DNA of 64,000 bases from Dipteris shenzhenensis. Its lineage: Eukaryota > Polypodiophyta > Polypodiopsida > Gleicheniales. Of the stretch, positions 1 to 11,400 are shown piece after piece. Every line of letters begins with the position of its first letter. The stretch's first letter is position 1. Made by a program: the position numbers and the translations under genes. The notes under the pieces are model-generated. The model was given only the letters and a program-made list of their open reading frames with translations. It did no database searches and was not told where the DNA came from. The stretch lies in the NCBI GenBank assembly GCA_047967505.1, contig CM106540.1. The stretch is one strand, 5' to 3'.

Positions 1-179
1 AATTACAACTTATCAACTTCAATATTCTACCTCCCTTTCAAATCCAACCAACTCAAAATGCTATGCCCCTCCCCCCCCCAACCCACCTCCCCCCCCCAAA
101 ATTTTTTAAAAAAAGCCCACAAATATATACATACATATGTGTTGGCATGCTCCTTATGAGTAAGAGGGGGGAGTGACAC

Positions 180-856
180 CGCACTTTTGATACAGATGGT
201 AGGACCATCTGGAGATTTTCGAAATCAAGCCCGGGGCGCGTTTCACACACCATTGGCACCAGTTCTTCCTCTGTGAGAGTGTTCAATCTCCCACTCGTGA
301 TAAGAGAATAATAGAAAGCTGAATATTGGGATGAAAGATGAGACAATAGTGTGATGGCCATGTCCTCCGATGAGATCTCCTTCCTTGCTTGGAGAACCTC
401 CTGCTGAAGTGACTGGAGCTTGTTGATGTGCTCCCACATGGTGGCTGACTCACTGGGATTTAACATTCTCATTTGCACTTCGAGGAGACTCGATTATAGA
501 GGGACGCCGGGTGCTCCCATATGCCCTTGTCCAGTGTCATGTGCTTGACGTGGTTGATAGTTTGAGGAGTACAATTCAATAAAATAAAGGAATAGACGCG
601 TGCATTTACCCGATCCCAGAGTTGGGCCAAGGTCTTGGCCTCCTTTTACTCAAGGATCCCATGGTGCATTGCAAGCAGATGTGGCTTATTGATGCCCACA
701 AGGATGAAGTTGGCCAAGTGATAGGACTGAAGTACAGACGCCATTGTCACTCTCCAAAACCCCATAGTTGTTGCCATCTAATTGATGGTCAATGGGAAAG
801 GTGGGTAGAATGGGCATTTTGACCTGTTTCTCAGTCATCTCAAGTAAAGTTGCCAT
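180..856 (-). pseudogene. Ty1/copia gag remnant
   Basis: Read on the minus strand, this stretch resembles the N-terminal Gag region of Ty1/copia retrotransposons. It starts at the ATG at 856. Near 780 it carries a DGNNYGV segment like the usual copia motif in which a ligand sequence is followed by Asp-Gly-x-Asn-Tyr. The later part (about 480-240) has the helical pattern MWEHINKLQSLQQEVL, then ITLLSHLSSQYSAF and LTEEELV, as in the UBN2-type gag domain. The two halves are in different frames, so at least one frameshift is present, and similarity fades below about 190. No protease, integrase or RT follows inside the window. The element is therefore a fragment, or it continues left of the window edge. 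Family assignment is from motif pattern only. Confidence 0.6.
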
Positions 857-1477
857 CTCGGAGTGGTGGAGAACTAGCTCTTGTGAAAAGGAGTGGGAAT
901 GGAAAGCAGAGAAGGTGGCTGGAACAGTGTGTGCGAAGGGAGAAGAGGCTGCTCCGATGCTTGCTGCCTGCAACACCTTCTCAACAGTTCCTTGTTGTCC
1001 ACGCCTTGCAACACCTTCTCCAAAGAATTGCCTGCCTTGCCTTCTTCAAGCACTCCTCTATACCCAGTCTGTCCACTCCTTCCAGCAGCAAACACTATCA
1101 GTCCCGAAAGCTTAGTGCTCTAATATTACATGCACAATCATCACATCAAGACAAGGGCGATGCTTTCATCGATGCGCAATGCAATAAGGGTGGGTGGAAT
1201 ATGGGACAAAATGGTATCTCGGTACTATCCACGCCTCAGTGCAAAGCGCCTCAAAACAGCGACCTCCGAACAGCAGCATACTCTGAGCTGTTGCTTGCTC
1301 CAAACGCTCTCCAGGTCCTAGCTTCTTGTCCACTAATACCAGGCGAAAGTGCATCGGAATGAAACAGCAAACCGGGAGCACACCAAGCAAACTCAAACAG
1401 CAAGAAAAATGTGATGGAGGAAGTGACTTTTGAGTTCGTGAGATCTCTTGTGAGGATTTCGATTTTGGTCTTTGTTC
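857..1477. other. Unassigned stretch between copia gag and repeats
   Basis: I see no convincing gene here. Several open frames overlap on both strands, which is typical of chance ORFs. A short motif, GCAACACCTTCTC, occurs twice near 968 and 1006. By position this could be the 5' leader of the minus-strand copia element, but I found no primer binding site. Confidence 0.3.
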
Positions 1478-1765
1478 TTTTGTTTGTGGGAGTTCTAGGT
1501 TCTCTTTATTGAGTTCCTTCAATCTCTTGTGATAAAAATATGTTAGATATTTATGTGTTTGAAATTTGTTTGTGGGAGTTCTAGGATCTCCTTGTTGAGT
1601 TCCTTAGATCTCTTGTGAGATAAATTTATTTGTGAGAGTTTGAGGATCTCCTTGTTGAGTTCCTTAGATCTCTTGTGAGAAATGTGCTTGTTTTTGTGTC
1701 TATGAAATTTGTTTGTGGGAGTTCTAAGATCTCCTTATTGAGTTTCTTAGATCTTATGTGAATAG
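1478..1765. repeat. Tandem repeat block A (about 4 copies)
   Basis: About four imperfect copies of a 60-86 base unit. Each begins with TTTGTGGGAGTTCTAGGAT or a close variant and ends with CCTTAGATCTCTTGTGAG. Copies start near 1482, 1568, 1628 and 1711. The spacing varies because of linkers between conserved cores. Confidence 0.8.
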
Positions 1766-1780
1766 GATTTTGTATGTGGG

Positions 1781-2120
1781 AACTATCAAGGGATAGTTGA
1801 GTGCCAGACTAAGTGTCTAAGAGGACATCACATGATATCTAACTTAGGCTACAACACACAACTATCAAGGGACAGTTGAGTGCCAGACTAAGTGTCTAAG
1901 AGCGCGTCGCATGATATCTAACTTAGACTGCAACACACAACTATCAAGGGGTAGTTGAGTGCCAAACTAAGTGCTTGAATATATCTCTAAACTTAGACTA
2001 TAACACACAACTCTCAAGGGAGAGATGAGTGCCAGAATAAGCATCTATGAAAACATCCCTAAGCTTGGACTGCAACACACAACTCTCTTAAGAGAGATGA
2101 GTGCCAGCCCAAGAGTTCCT
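1781..2120. repeat. Tandem repeat block B (5 copies, hairpin core)
   Basis: Five imperfect copies start near 1781, 1860, 1939, 2009 and 2081, with a period of 70-79 bases. Each starts with a short inverted repeat such as AACTATCAAGGGATAGTT, then GAGTGCCAGACTAAG, and ends in TGCAACACACA. The inverted repeat changes from CTATC/GATAG in the first copies to CTCTC/GAGAG in the last two, keeping the arms complementary. Confidence 0.85.
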
Positions 2121-3600
2121 ACTGACACCCGTAGACCAGGGAAAAACTCGCATCTATTGCTGAGGGGCAAGGGGCCCTATGTATAGGGGTGACCCCTTTG
2201 TAGAGTAGGCCGACTTGGAAGGCCTAACCTGACCCAGGTTGGTTAGGTCTGGTCCGGTTTACCTGACCAGGTTGGGTTGTTGAACTGGCCCCCAAACCTG
2301 CCCCTCGACCCAGGCTGTTGGGGCCCCCTGACACAGCAATACAGCCCCATATCCAGCCCTGGAAATAAGCCCTTGACCTGTGTGGAGCCGTGGCAGGATG
2401 GCGATGACATGCCTCTGCCCTGGTCCAGCCCTCTTGATTTACCTCATACTGGGCGGGCACACCCACAAAGCAGTCCTCAGTCCCTACTGTACATCAGGAG
2501 ATGCCAAACTCTAACAGGACTATGGATTTAGTTCATTGACCCATCCTTGGATCTCTTGGTGGTTAGTTTGTTAAACGGGTGAAAAGAGTGGTAGTTAGAG
2601 CTTAAGCCTGGGCTTAGTTTAGACCACCTATGACTTCATGTCACTGGCAGTTGTTTAGAGATTTTTAAGAGGCCACATAAGGTGGCATACCCTCACGTGT
2701 GTCATGCAAGCATGCACTCAGCACTTCACACTTTAGAAGCCAATCAGATGTTAGTATTGCATTTGTGTTAGTGCATTTTGATTCGGCACATTGTATTAGT
2801 GACATATGGGTGGCTTGACCCAGACTCTATGGAGAGCTCAAAGGGTAGCTTTACCGTCACAGCTTCTCACCTCTTCAAGGTTTGCTTTGTATGGGGTTCA
2901 TTGTGCATTTGCAGCTAGTTGTCGCATTTCAGTTGTGTGCATTCATTGTAGCCAGCGTTGGCATGCAGCAATTTAGCAGTGTCTGCATTCTAGCTTCTAC
3001 CTGCGCTATGTGTCTAGAGGGCACTTCAGTCTAGAAGGCCTCCACCTCTTTTTTTTTTTCCATAGTGACTACCACATTCTTTTCCTCATTTTTGCTTGGA
3101 GTCTGTAGCTTGTTGCAAAACTCTCCTGCATGCGTTGCTTAAAGTCATCGGAAAATGTCAGAACACATGAGCCGTCCAAGCTGTCTCCTCGCATCTATGT
3201 ACATGCCAATGCATCAAAGTATGCATTGAGAAGTGTCCTAATGCAACCCAGGGATGATAAAATGGACTGGTGATCAAAGTATGCAGTGGGAAGTGTCCTA
3301 ACACAACCCATGGAGGTGATTTGGCCTTGCACAAACCATTGTCCTATCGTTTCCAATTTGATGTTCTTGAGCTACTTTTTCCTGACTTTGGATTTACTGC
3401 ATAATGTTTGTTACCCAGATGTTTTGGAGCCATACAAATTCACACTAGGTTCAAAACAAAGTTATACAAGGACTCTTGACAGTATTGAGCAACCCAAAGC
3501 ATATAGAGGCTTAGGGAAATTCTCTAGGCTGACCTGGATTTTAATTCCAGTGAGCATAAAACTTTGCTATGCTTCCACAGCCAGAGGTTAGCAGTGTAAT
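2121..3600. other. Unassigned DNA
   Basis: No gene or element is recognisable. The segment at 2224-2300 is rich in CCTGACC/GGTTGG palindromic words. A stretch of T bases lies near 3052. One direct repeat pair is listed separately. Confidence 0.3.
3212..3310. repeat. Two-copy direct repeat, 60-base period
   Basis: Copies of a 39-base sequence beginning ATCAAAGTATGCA and ending CAACCCA lie at 3212-3250 and 3272-3310, with a few substitutions between them. Confidence 0.75.
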
Positions 3601-3772
3601 GAGTAGGTCCCACGACATTCCAATGATTTGAAAAATATTTCATAATATTTTTCCACCATAAATTGGAAGGGAAATCATGCATAACACATAACATACAGAA
3701 AGTGTAAGGTTTAGAGAAAAGATAGAAGTCAGAATGGTTTGTGAATGAGGCCTACTTCCACAAGGAGATATC

Positions 3773-4057
3773 ATGGTCTCTTCACCAATTGAACTTGTGA
3801 GACCTGCTGTGGGATCTGGTCTCAAACGGCAGGAGATCATATACTCCTTCTTCACAGGAGCAGCAGTCGGGAGACATCGTGACTGTGCCAGGCTAGTAGA
3901 AGACTGGACACAGGCCCTGCGAGCACCAGCCCCATCTGAGGTACCATCATTGCCGCATCTCGATGTCAGGCCGCTTCACTACACCCACGAGTACACCCTA
4001 TTGAGGGGAGTCGAGGATATCAGCAACAGATTTGGAGCTCCTCTTTGGGAAGATTAG
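3773..4057 (+). CDS. Hypothetical protein, probable terminal exon
   Basis: I do not recognise this protein. The open frame gives about 94 residues ending in RFGAPLWED and a TAG stop. The composition is mixed and non-repetitive, unlike most chance frames here. A 3' UTR-like stretch follows, with AATAAA at 4290-4295. The ATG at 3773 may not be the real start: the frame is probably the last exon of a longer gene, with its acceptor somewhere in 3600-3790. The next gene starts about 850 bases downstream on the same strand. There are no membrane segments or known catalytic motifs. A chance ORF cannot be excluded. Confidence 0.4.
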   Translation: MVSSPIELVRPAVGSGLKRQEIIYSFFTGAAVGRHRDCARLVEDWTQALRAPAPSEVPSLPHLDVRPLHYTHEYTLLRGVEDISNRFGAPLWED

Positions 4058-4289
4058 TTGATGTGCTAACTGTGTAAGATCTTCTATTACATGTAGAGCT
4101 TACACAGTGCTGATGTTTTTCTGTGTTGGCTATGAAGGAAGATGCCTCACTTACTTGCTTTTGATGGTGGGTTCTTTTAGGAGAGTTGTATTGGTCTGTG
4201 CAGCATGACTGGCATTTTTTCTATGTACTGTGCAGCATGACTGTAGCATTTTTTCTATGTACTTTTCTGTTATTCCACACATCTTCTTG

Positions 4290-4295
4290 AATAAA
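4290..4295 (+). promoter_or_regulatory. Polyadenylation signal AATAAA
   Basis: A canonical hexamer 233 bases after the TAG of the hypothetical exon ending at 4057. It lies in T-rich DNA, as expected for a plant 3' end. Confidence 0.4.
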
Positions 4296-4905
4296 TTCCA
4301 TCTCTTCTAATGATTGTTTGCTTCAACTTATTTTCCCCGTCTTTTTTTTTTTGGCTTCTACAAGATGATCGCTGCCCTTTCCTTTAGACTTGGCCATGTT
4401 CTTTTAATAAGTTTTTATCATTCTTTTTTCCCTTTACTCGCTGATGATAACAGCTATAAACTTTGCATTCTCATTTCAGCACAATATTGGAGAAGTCCTC
4501 GTCACTTTGTGCATGGTCCTACGTTGATATCAGGGCTATGCCTCTTACAGCAGGTATGCAGCAATCTTTTAGCAAAGGGTATTAAGTAGGTGTACTAGAA
4601 AACTTTATTTTGTATTCTGAAAGGAGAAGAGCATGCATATTTTTTTTCTGGGGAGGGGGACAATTGGCTTAGTTTTTCTTGAGTTTGACGGGTCGGTTCC
4701 CTGTTCTTTCTTGTCTCTGGAAGTAAGTATTTTTTCCTTTCCCCCAAACAAAGCTTACTCTTGAGGTTGCAGTCTAGGGTTATGGCCTGTGACTTTGCAA
4801 GGTGGCTTAAAAGACTGCTAACCTGTCCTGTACTTGCTCTAAAGGGGTTCAAACCTCACCAAGTCTTGGACTGCTTGATGTGCGGTACAAAATACTTGGT
4901 GCAAC

Positions 4906-5481
4906 ATGGTTCATAGGAGCAAACCCAACAAAAGCAAGCCCAACAAGAGAAAACCTAGATCACCGGTAATGATTCAGTTCCTTGCCCCCCTTTCTTGGCA
5001 TCAGTCAACCTACAGAGAAAATTTGTAGTTTTTGAAAATCTTATCGCGCGGTGGATTTTATATTATGCAGGTGAAGATTAGAAGTCCATTTAAAGGCCAT
5101 TCTAAATGCTTCTTCCAAATGTCATTAGTGGGAGTTACAATGAATGTTGAAGTCATACATATTATCTTGTATCTTGATTTCTTTTCTTCCCGGTCATGTT
5201 GGAACAGACAAATGGCAAGGCAACAGATGGTGCACAATTAAATGCTCAATTGGGAATCATTGGTTTAAGAATTTCCCATGTTACAGCTGATGGTAATTGT
5301 TTGTTCAGGTAGGTCACTGCATCCTTATGTTGTTTAAGAATACTTTTCAGTTGATGAAATATCTGTTTCTGTGAATTTCAAGTCTGAATAAGCCAAGTGT
5401 ATCAGAGCTATTGCTGATCAACTTGAAGGCAATGAGGAGGAACACTTAAAATATCGCAAAATGGTGATCGAGTATATAGAG
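4906..5481 (+). CDS. OTU7: OTU7-like exons 1-3 (start and catalytic Cys)
   Basis: Exon 1 (4906-4965) encodes a 20-residue Lys/Pro/Ser-rich head, [14 protein letters not shown]..., and ends at CCG|GTAATG. Exon 2 (5208-5308) holds [10 protein letters not shown] with the catalytic Asp and Cys, and ends in phase 2 at CAG|GTAGGT. Exon 3 (5406-5481) completes the Arg codon and continues [17 protein letters not shown], ending in phase 0 at GAG|GTATGA. Introns 1 and 2 are short (242 and 97 bases). The basic, low-complexity N-terminus is typical of the family. No in-frame ATG further upstream is needed. Confidence 0.9.
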
Positions 5482-8400
5482 GTATGATTCATTCTGTTCT
5501 ATGGAAATGCTATATTTCAAAACTCTAATGGTGCTATTATGGTTCCAAAATTTCTAGTGACTATCTTGTGGAGTGAGCCGGGTCTTTAATGTTTGATCCA
5601 AACTATTATTTTTTTGATCTGTACGTTGGAAAGATTGCTATATAAGGGAAACTGACTCGGCTAGATGCCGATTAGTTTGGGGTGTAGGTTAAAGGAATCA
5701 GTGTCAACAGGGTTAGGATAGTTTAGCATCTCCAATCTCATTTGTATTGTGTCCGTAACAAGCCTTCAATATGTACATGAGCGCTTGAATGCTTCACATG
5801 CCATGTAATTGTATGTTGCTGCTCATTGTCACTTTATTTTTACTATCACTATCGCTATCTCTATCGCTGCTGTCATTGTCACCGTCACCCTTTTTCTTTC
5901 ACTCTTGGGGTGTATGTTAAAGTAATTTATGTGAACATGGCTAGGATAGTCTAGCATATGTTCAATATTGTTAAGTATTGCGTTTATATCTTGGGGTTCA
6001 ATATATGCATGAGCCGTTTCGTTTTTCATGCCATATGATTGCACATTGCTGCTCAATGTCACTGTTACTCACACTCATTCTGATCCCCACATGGACACTG
6101 CCATAGTGTTGCCGACTATGTCAAGGGATGCCCTTGCCTTCACATCTAAGATCTCTGATCAAACCATCCCCATTTCAGACACGCCCCAACAAAACCCGCG
6201 CCCCCCATGGAGGAATAAACCGTGGTAGAGCGCTGATGTCAATCAACGTAAGTGGTCTGTTGTTGTCTCCGCATAGTAGCTCTCTGTCGAACAAGTGCCA
6301 TCCTCACTCTCATTGCTGTGTTCCTAGTCCAACAAACATGGAGGGGAGATTCCCAAGTGTCGTCTGTGTCAACGCGCTGGTGAGTTTGTTGTGTCTCTTG
6401 TTCTGAGTTTTTGCTGTGTCGTTTGACTGCTGGTCCATGCTATCTGACTAATGAAAATGAGAGTTCACCCTCTATGTGGACTTTGATTGTGTCTCACGAT
6501 CTTGTCTCTGTGTCTAGAGCAACTGGTCATTGTGTTGTACGGACTCGTGGAGGAAGATCGCTACTCGTCTCTAATTCGGATGAACCAAGAGGCTGGAGAG
6601 GGGTCCTAATCCATCTTTGAAAGATGATAGTGGCAGCCTTGGATCTCATAGTACACAAGGCATCTGAAAGCAAAGTGCTCTTTGACTTAATCTCCTGTAG
6701 ATCGCATATAGTGGAAATTCGATGCTCTCTAGGTATGCTGTCAACCTATCTCGTCTCAATGCATAATCGGTGAGGAGAAACATGGAATTTCCCAATTGAG
6801 TTCCTTAATGAGTCGGAGAGGTGTATCCGTTTATAGCTTAGCGGGTCCATGAGGCCCTCCTTTGATATCCATAGTAGGCATTGCCCTCTGTAGAAGCTAA
6901 GCTTTACAGGAAGCTTGCCAGGTGCTACCAGGTCCCATATGTGTGTAGTTGTAAGAGATCCTCTTGAATGACTTGGTTTGCCTTGTGGTAATTGAGCAAA
7001 ACCGAGGGGCCTCAAGGCTATATTGAAAAGGAGGCAGTCTATCCATTTGACGTCCAAGACTCGCAGACCATGTGTATATTTGGATAAACCAAGACATTTG
7101 ATGACCCTTGCGAAATGAAACGTCCACGTGGCACCTACTAAAAAGACCAAAGCCTTGTGCATGCCATAGGAGGCTGGTTGGAAGGACCTGGAAGACCACG
7201 TATGAAGAAACAGGTCAGGAGCTTGAGGAATGGAGGCAGGAGATGAAGGTGACGGAGGGGGACAAAACCTGGCGTTGGATGTTCTGTAGCAGGCCACGGT
7301 CGTGCGGCACCTTTGGAAGGACTGCGAGTAGGTGTTGGTACTTCGTATGTAGAGGAGGTGGTTCGTACAGCCCATACGTGGAGGTAATTGTCCGTACGGA
7401 CATACATGGGGGATGCTGGCCCGTACAGCCGTATGCAAGGTCATTAAAGCAAGCTGTACATACGTGTGGAGACCATGCGGCGTACGTATTAGTAATGAAG
7501 CCATCTGTACACTTGTACAATAGTTCTGCCATTAGAGCCCGTACAACTCCCACCGCCCAAACATCCTCGTGGGTGGACCATATAGAAAGGTGACGCTATT
7601 GTACAGCTCTAGTTCATTTGTTGAATGCCCATAGGTTGACTGGGACAAGTTAGTTGTGCATTGGCTCGTGGAAGAGCTTCGGATGAACTTAGGGTTGGGA
7701 AAGGATTTGCACATGCTTTCTAGTGATTGCCCGTGAGTAGTGGGCTGTGTTTTTGGAGAGATTGGTTGCGGGGTGATTCACAATGTATGCTTACAGGGTA
7801 TGCCTGTGCTTCTGAGCACCGTGGGCAGTTCAGTTATTCTTTCACCCATTGTCTGGGTATTCCAGTAAGTCAGTGGGCACTTGTGATTGTCTAGGGAGTG
7901 TGTGGCCTTGTTTGGGCTGTAGGTAATAGCTCCCAGGTTAAATGCAGGTGTTTGCACTGAGTATGGATGCCTATGGTCACATGGGTGTGAGATCAGAGCC
8001 CCGCAAGGCTAATGTGTTGTGATACTGATGCCTAGCGAGTGTGGGAAGAGCATTGAGTGCGAGTGGGTTTGTACTCATTGTGTAATCTACTTGTGGGACT
8101 CTTCAATTAATAAAGAAATACCAAAACGGGCGCTAAGGCTTTGGGGCCAGTCTGTGTCTTTGTACTTGCTAGCTCCCCCTATCTGTGTTTGGAGTGTTTG
8201 CTGAATATCTAATTGTGAAGGCTTTTGGCTGGTTAGTTGTTTTACCACCCTCTTGTTGGCCTTGAGGTTGGTTTCATGGTTCCATTGCTGGGAAATCACC
8301 ATATTTCTTAAGGAGGTGAGCCCGTGATTGTCTCTGGTGAAGTGTTGCTTGCTGTAATTTGATTACAACGAGAAGAAAATCAGCAAATATTGGATATGGA

Positions 8401-11400
8401 GGGGCAGTCCTCCTAGGGTGAGCAAGAAGAGCAATCTATGCATGAGGGAGCGTCCTTGGATGACCAAAATATTGAGGCACAGCAAGCTGTAAATCCTTTT
8501 GGTGTGAGTGCCTTTAAGTCAAAAGGGTCAAAAGAGGGCAGAGGATGCAGAGGATGCTGATGCTATCTTTAAGGCACAATTATTGAGCGCTCTGGGAGTA
8601 CTCATGCAGCTGACGCAGGACCAAAGGTTCTTTGAGTTTATGCAGACTCCTTTGAGGTCTAAGGAGAGAAAGAAGCATTCTCATTCAGGGGAGCCTAGTG
8701 GGGTTCAAAAACAGCCATTTGGAGTGAACCCATTGGATGGACAGCCTCCAGTAATGCCAAATGTACAGGGACTTCTAGGGCAACAGCCCTTTCAAGGTCT
8801 TGGTATGGTTATGCATGGCCAAGGGACTGATTTTCCGAATTTGCATCAAAGGCAGCAAGCTTTTCCCCAACCCTGTATGCATCCAGGGTACTTTGGTGGG
8901 GGTTCAATATTTCAAGCAATGGCTGGTCAAGTTAATGATGGCTGGTCATTGCTATACATTGCCTTGCAAGGGATGCAAGGCAATGTATAGCAATGCCTAA
9001 CATGATGTATGGCAATATTGGCATGTAGCGTGGAATGCAAAGTGGAAGGTCAGGCACCTTTGGAGCTCCTACAGGTATGTTTGGTATGCCTAGGGCTGGT
9101 TTGACAAACCCTCTAATGGGTAGTGGTAGTGCAGGACAGGGTGCAGGGAATGCAATACAACCTCCATTTTTGCAGCCACCTATGTGTGACAATCTGACAC
9201 CCAAAGAGAAGGTAAAAGATTACAAAGAGGGTGGTGCAGCAGTGAAGTTTGAGACCTTTAATGGGGCTTAGGACAGGTTGAAGGCTTTAACTTTTGTGCA
9301 GCAGTTTGATGCAGCCTTCTCAGTGGGGAACTTTATTGAGTCATCCAAAATGCGAAAGGCAGCCACCTTTTTGAAGGGGAATGCTCTACAATGGTGGACA
9401 AATTTGGTGCTCCAAAATAGAGCTCCACGAGTTGGGTTCAGTTTAAGCAGGTGTTTTCAGCTACCTGGTTGACCACTATCTTTGAGGTAGATGTTATGAC
9501 AGCATGGCACAAGTTGGATGCAGCTCACTGTTATAACTTGGAAGAATACAACAAAAAGTTTTGGGAAGCTCTCTTGCCGGTGAGCTCTTATAGGCATGTG
9601 TCCTTGTGAGAATAGATTGAAAAATGCTGTTGTGGGCTGCCAAAGGAAATTAGGGACTACTATACTAAAACAAGGGTTACCAACATGTCTCAACTCATTG
9701 AGAATGCTACCACAGCTGATGCATTATTGTTGGGAAAAACCAGCGGGTATAAAAACAGTATGTCCGAGAATTTCAAGAAAGCAGGGAAGCAAGGGAATGC
9801 TTTCAGGCCTCCTCTTAACAAAGTGAAGAAGCGTGATAGGCCAGGTTCTAATTTGTTGTCACGTGAGGAAAGGAAAGCCTTGATGGAGGCTAACAAATGC
9901 TTTCACTGTGAAGAAGAGGGCCATATGGCACGGGATTGCCCAAAACGTAAGCTTAAAGGCAAAGTGGATGATAGGGAAGAGCAAAAAGGCAAGAAGTCTA
10001 AACCATCTGCAGGGTTACTGCCTGATGTTATCAGTGAGCAGCCTAATGATGATGCTATAGAGCCTTGCAGGGCATGGGGCAAAGTCTGTGATCAGATGAC
10101 ATCAATTTTCTTTGACCCAGGTGCTCGTTCAAATTTTCTCTCTCCTGAATTGGCAGGAAAACTTGCAATCCGTGCAGAGGAGATGAGGCCTATGAGTGAG
10201 GCAAGATTGGCTTGTCCTAGGTTTAGCACTGGTTACCCCTATCATTGCAAAGCTCCGATTGCATATACAGAGCTTTGTGGACAGCAAAGAATTTTATATA
10301 GGGCTGTGATGTTTTGTTGGGAATGCCTTGGTGTCATAGAGTATATGCTTTGGTGGACACATATGGAAGATCTCCTTGGAACATAGAGGGAAGAAGCATG
10401 TTTTGGATGTCAAACTGAAGGGAGAGTCAGTCCATGTTGTATCTGATTTAGCTATATGCTCAGTAATGAAACATCATATTTCTACGTGTTTAGTTTTTGC
10501 AAAGTATACTAAGTCTGATGATCCACAATTTGTAATCTCTAAGCTAGATAAAGAGCGGATAGATTTTCTTAATCAGTTTGGAGAGTGTTTTTCAGACTCG
10601 TTGCCGGGTGAACTTCCACCTGAGAGGCATGGTGATCATGCAATTGATATAGTGCCAGGTAGTAGTCCACCAAACCAGGCACCTTATAGGGTGAGTGCAG
10701 CCCAGCAAGAAGAAATCATGAGCTAGGTGAAGGACCTTTTGGATAAGGGGCTGATTCAGCCCAGTTCTTCCCCTTATTGCTCACCGGTTCTCTTGGTGCA
10801 AAAGAGTGATGGCTCTTGGAGAATGTGCATTGATTATTGTGCACTTAACAAGATAACCATAAAAAACAGATTTTCAATTCCAAGGATTGATGATATCTTG
10901 GATAGATTGGAAGGGTCAGCCATTTTTAGTCGCGTAGATCTCAAGAGTGGGTATCATCTGATATGCATTCGTCTAGAGGATGTGTCCAAGTCAGCCTTTA
11001 GGCAGGCATAGACTGATTGTAAATGCAAAGAAAACTGAATTCTTTATGCCTGAGATTCACTTTCTTGGGCAAATTATCTCTAAGGATTGAGTGCGCATGG
11101 ATCCCGTGAAGATTGAAGCAATTCGCAGCTGGCCACAGCTTAAGAATTTGCACGAAGTACGAAGCTTTTTGGCTTATGCTCGTACTATAAGCGATTTATA
11201 CGCCATTTTGCTGAAATTGCTTCGCCACTCTATGCTATGCAGAAGAAGGGAGCATCCTTCGTGTGGGCTGAAAATCAAATTTCAGCCTTTGAGATGCTAA
11301 AAGAAAAGCTTACCACAGACCCATTGTTGATCTTACCAGATCTTCGGAAAGCTTTTCATGTCCAAGCTGATGCATATGTGGAAAGAATGGCCTTGGAGCG

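Noticed and set aside
1781-2120. CRISPR-like appearance of regularly spaced repeats
   Set aside because: Spacers are themselves repeated and the context is a plant retroelement. It is an ordinary tandem repeat.
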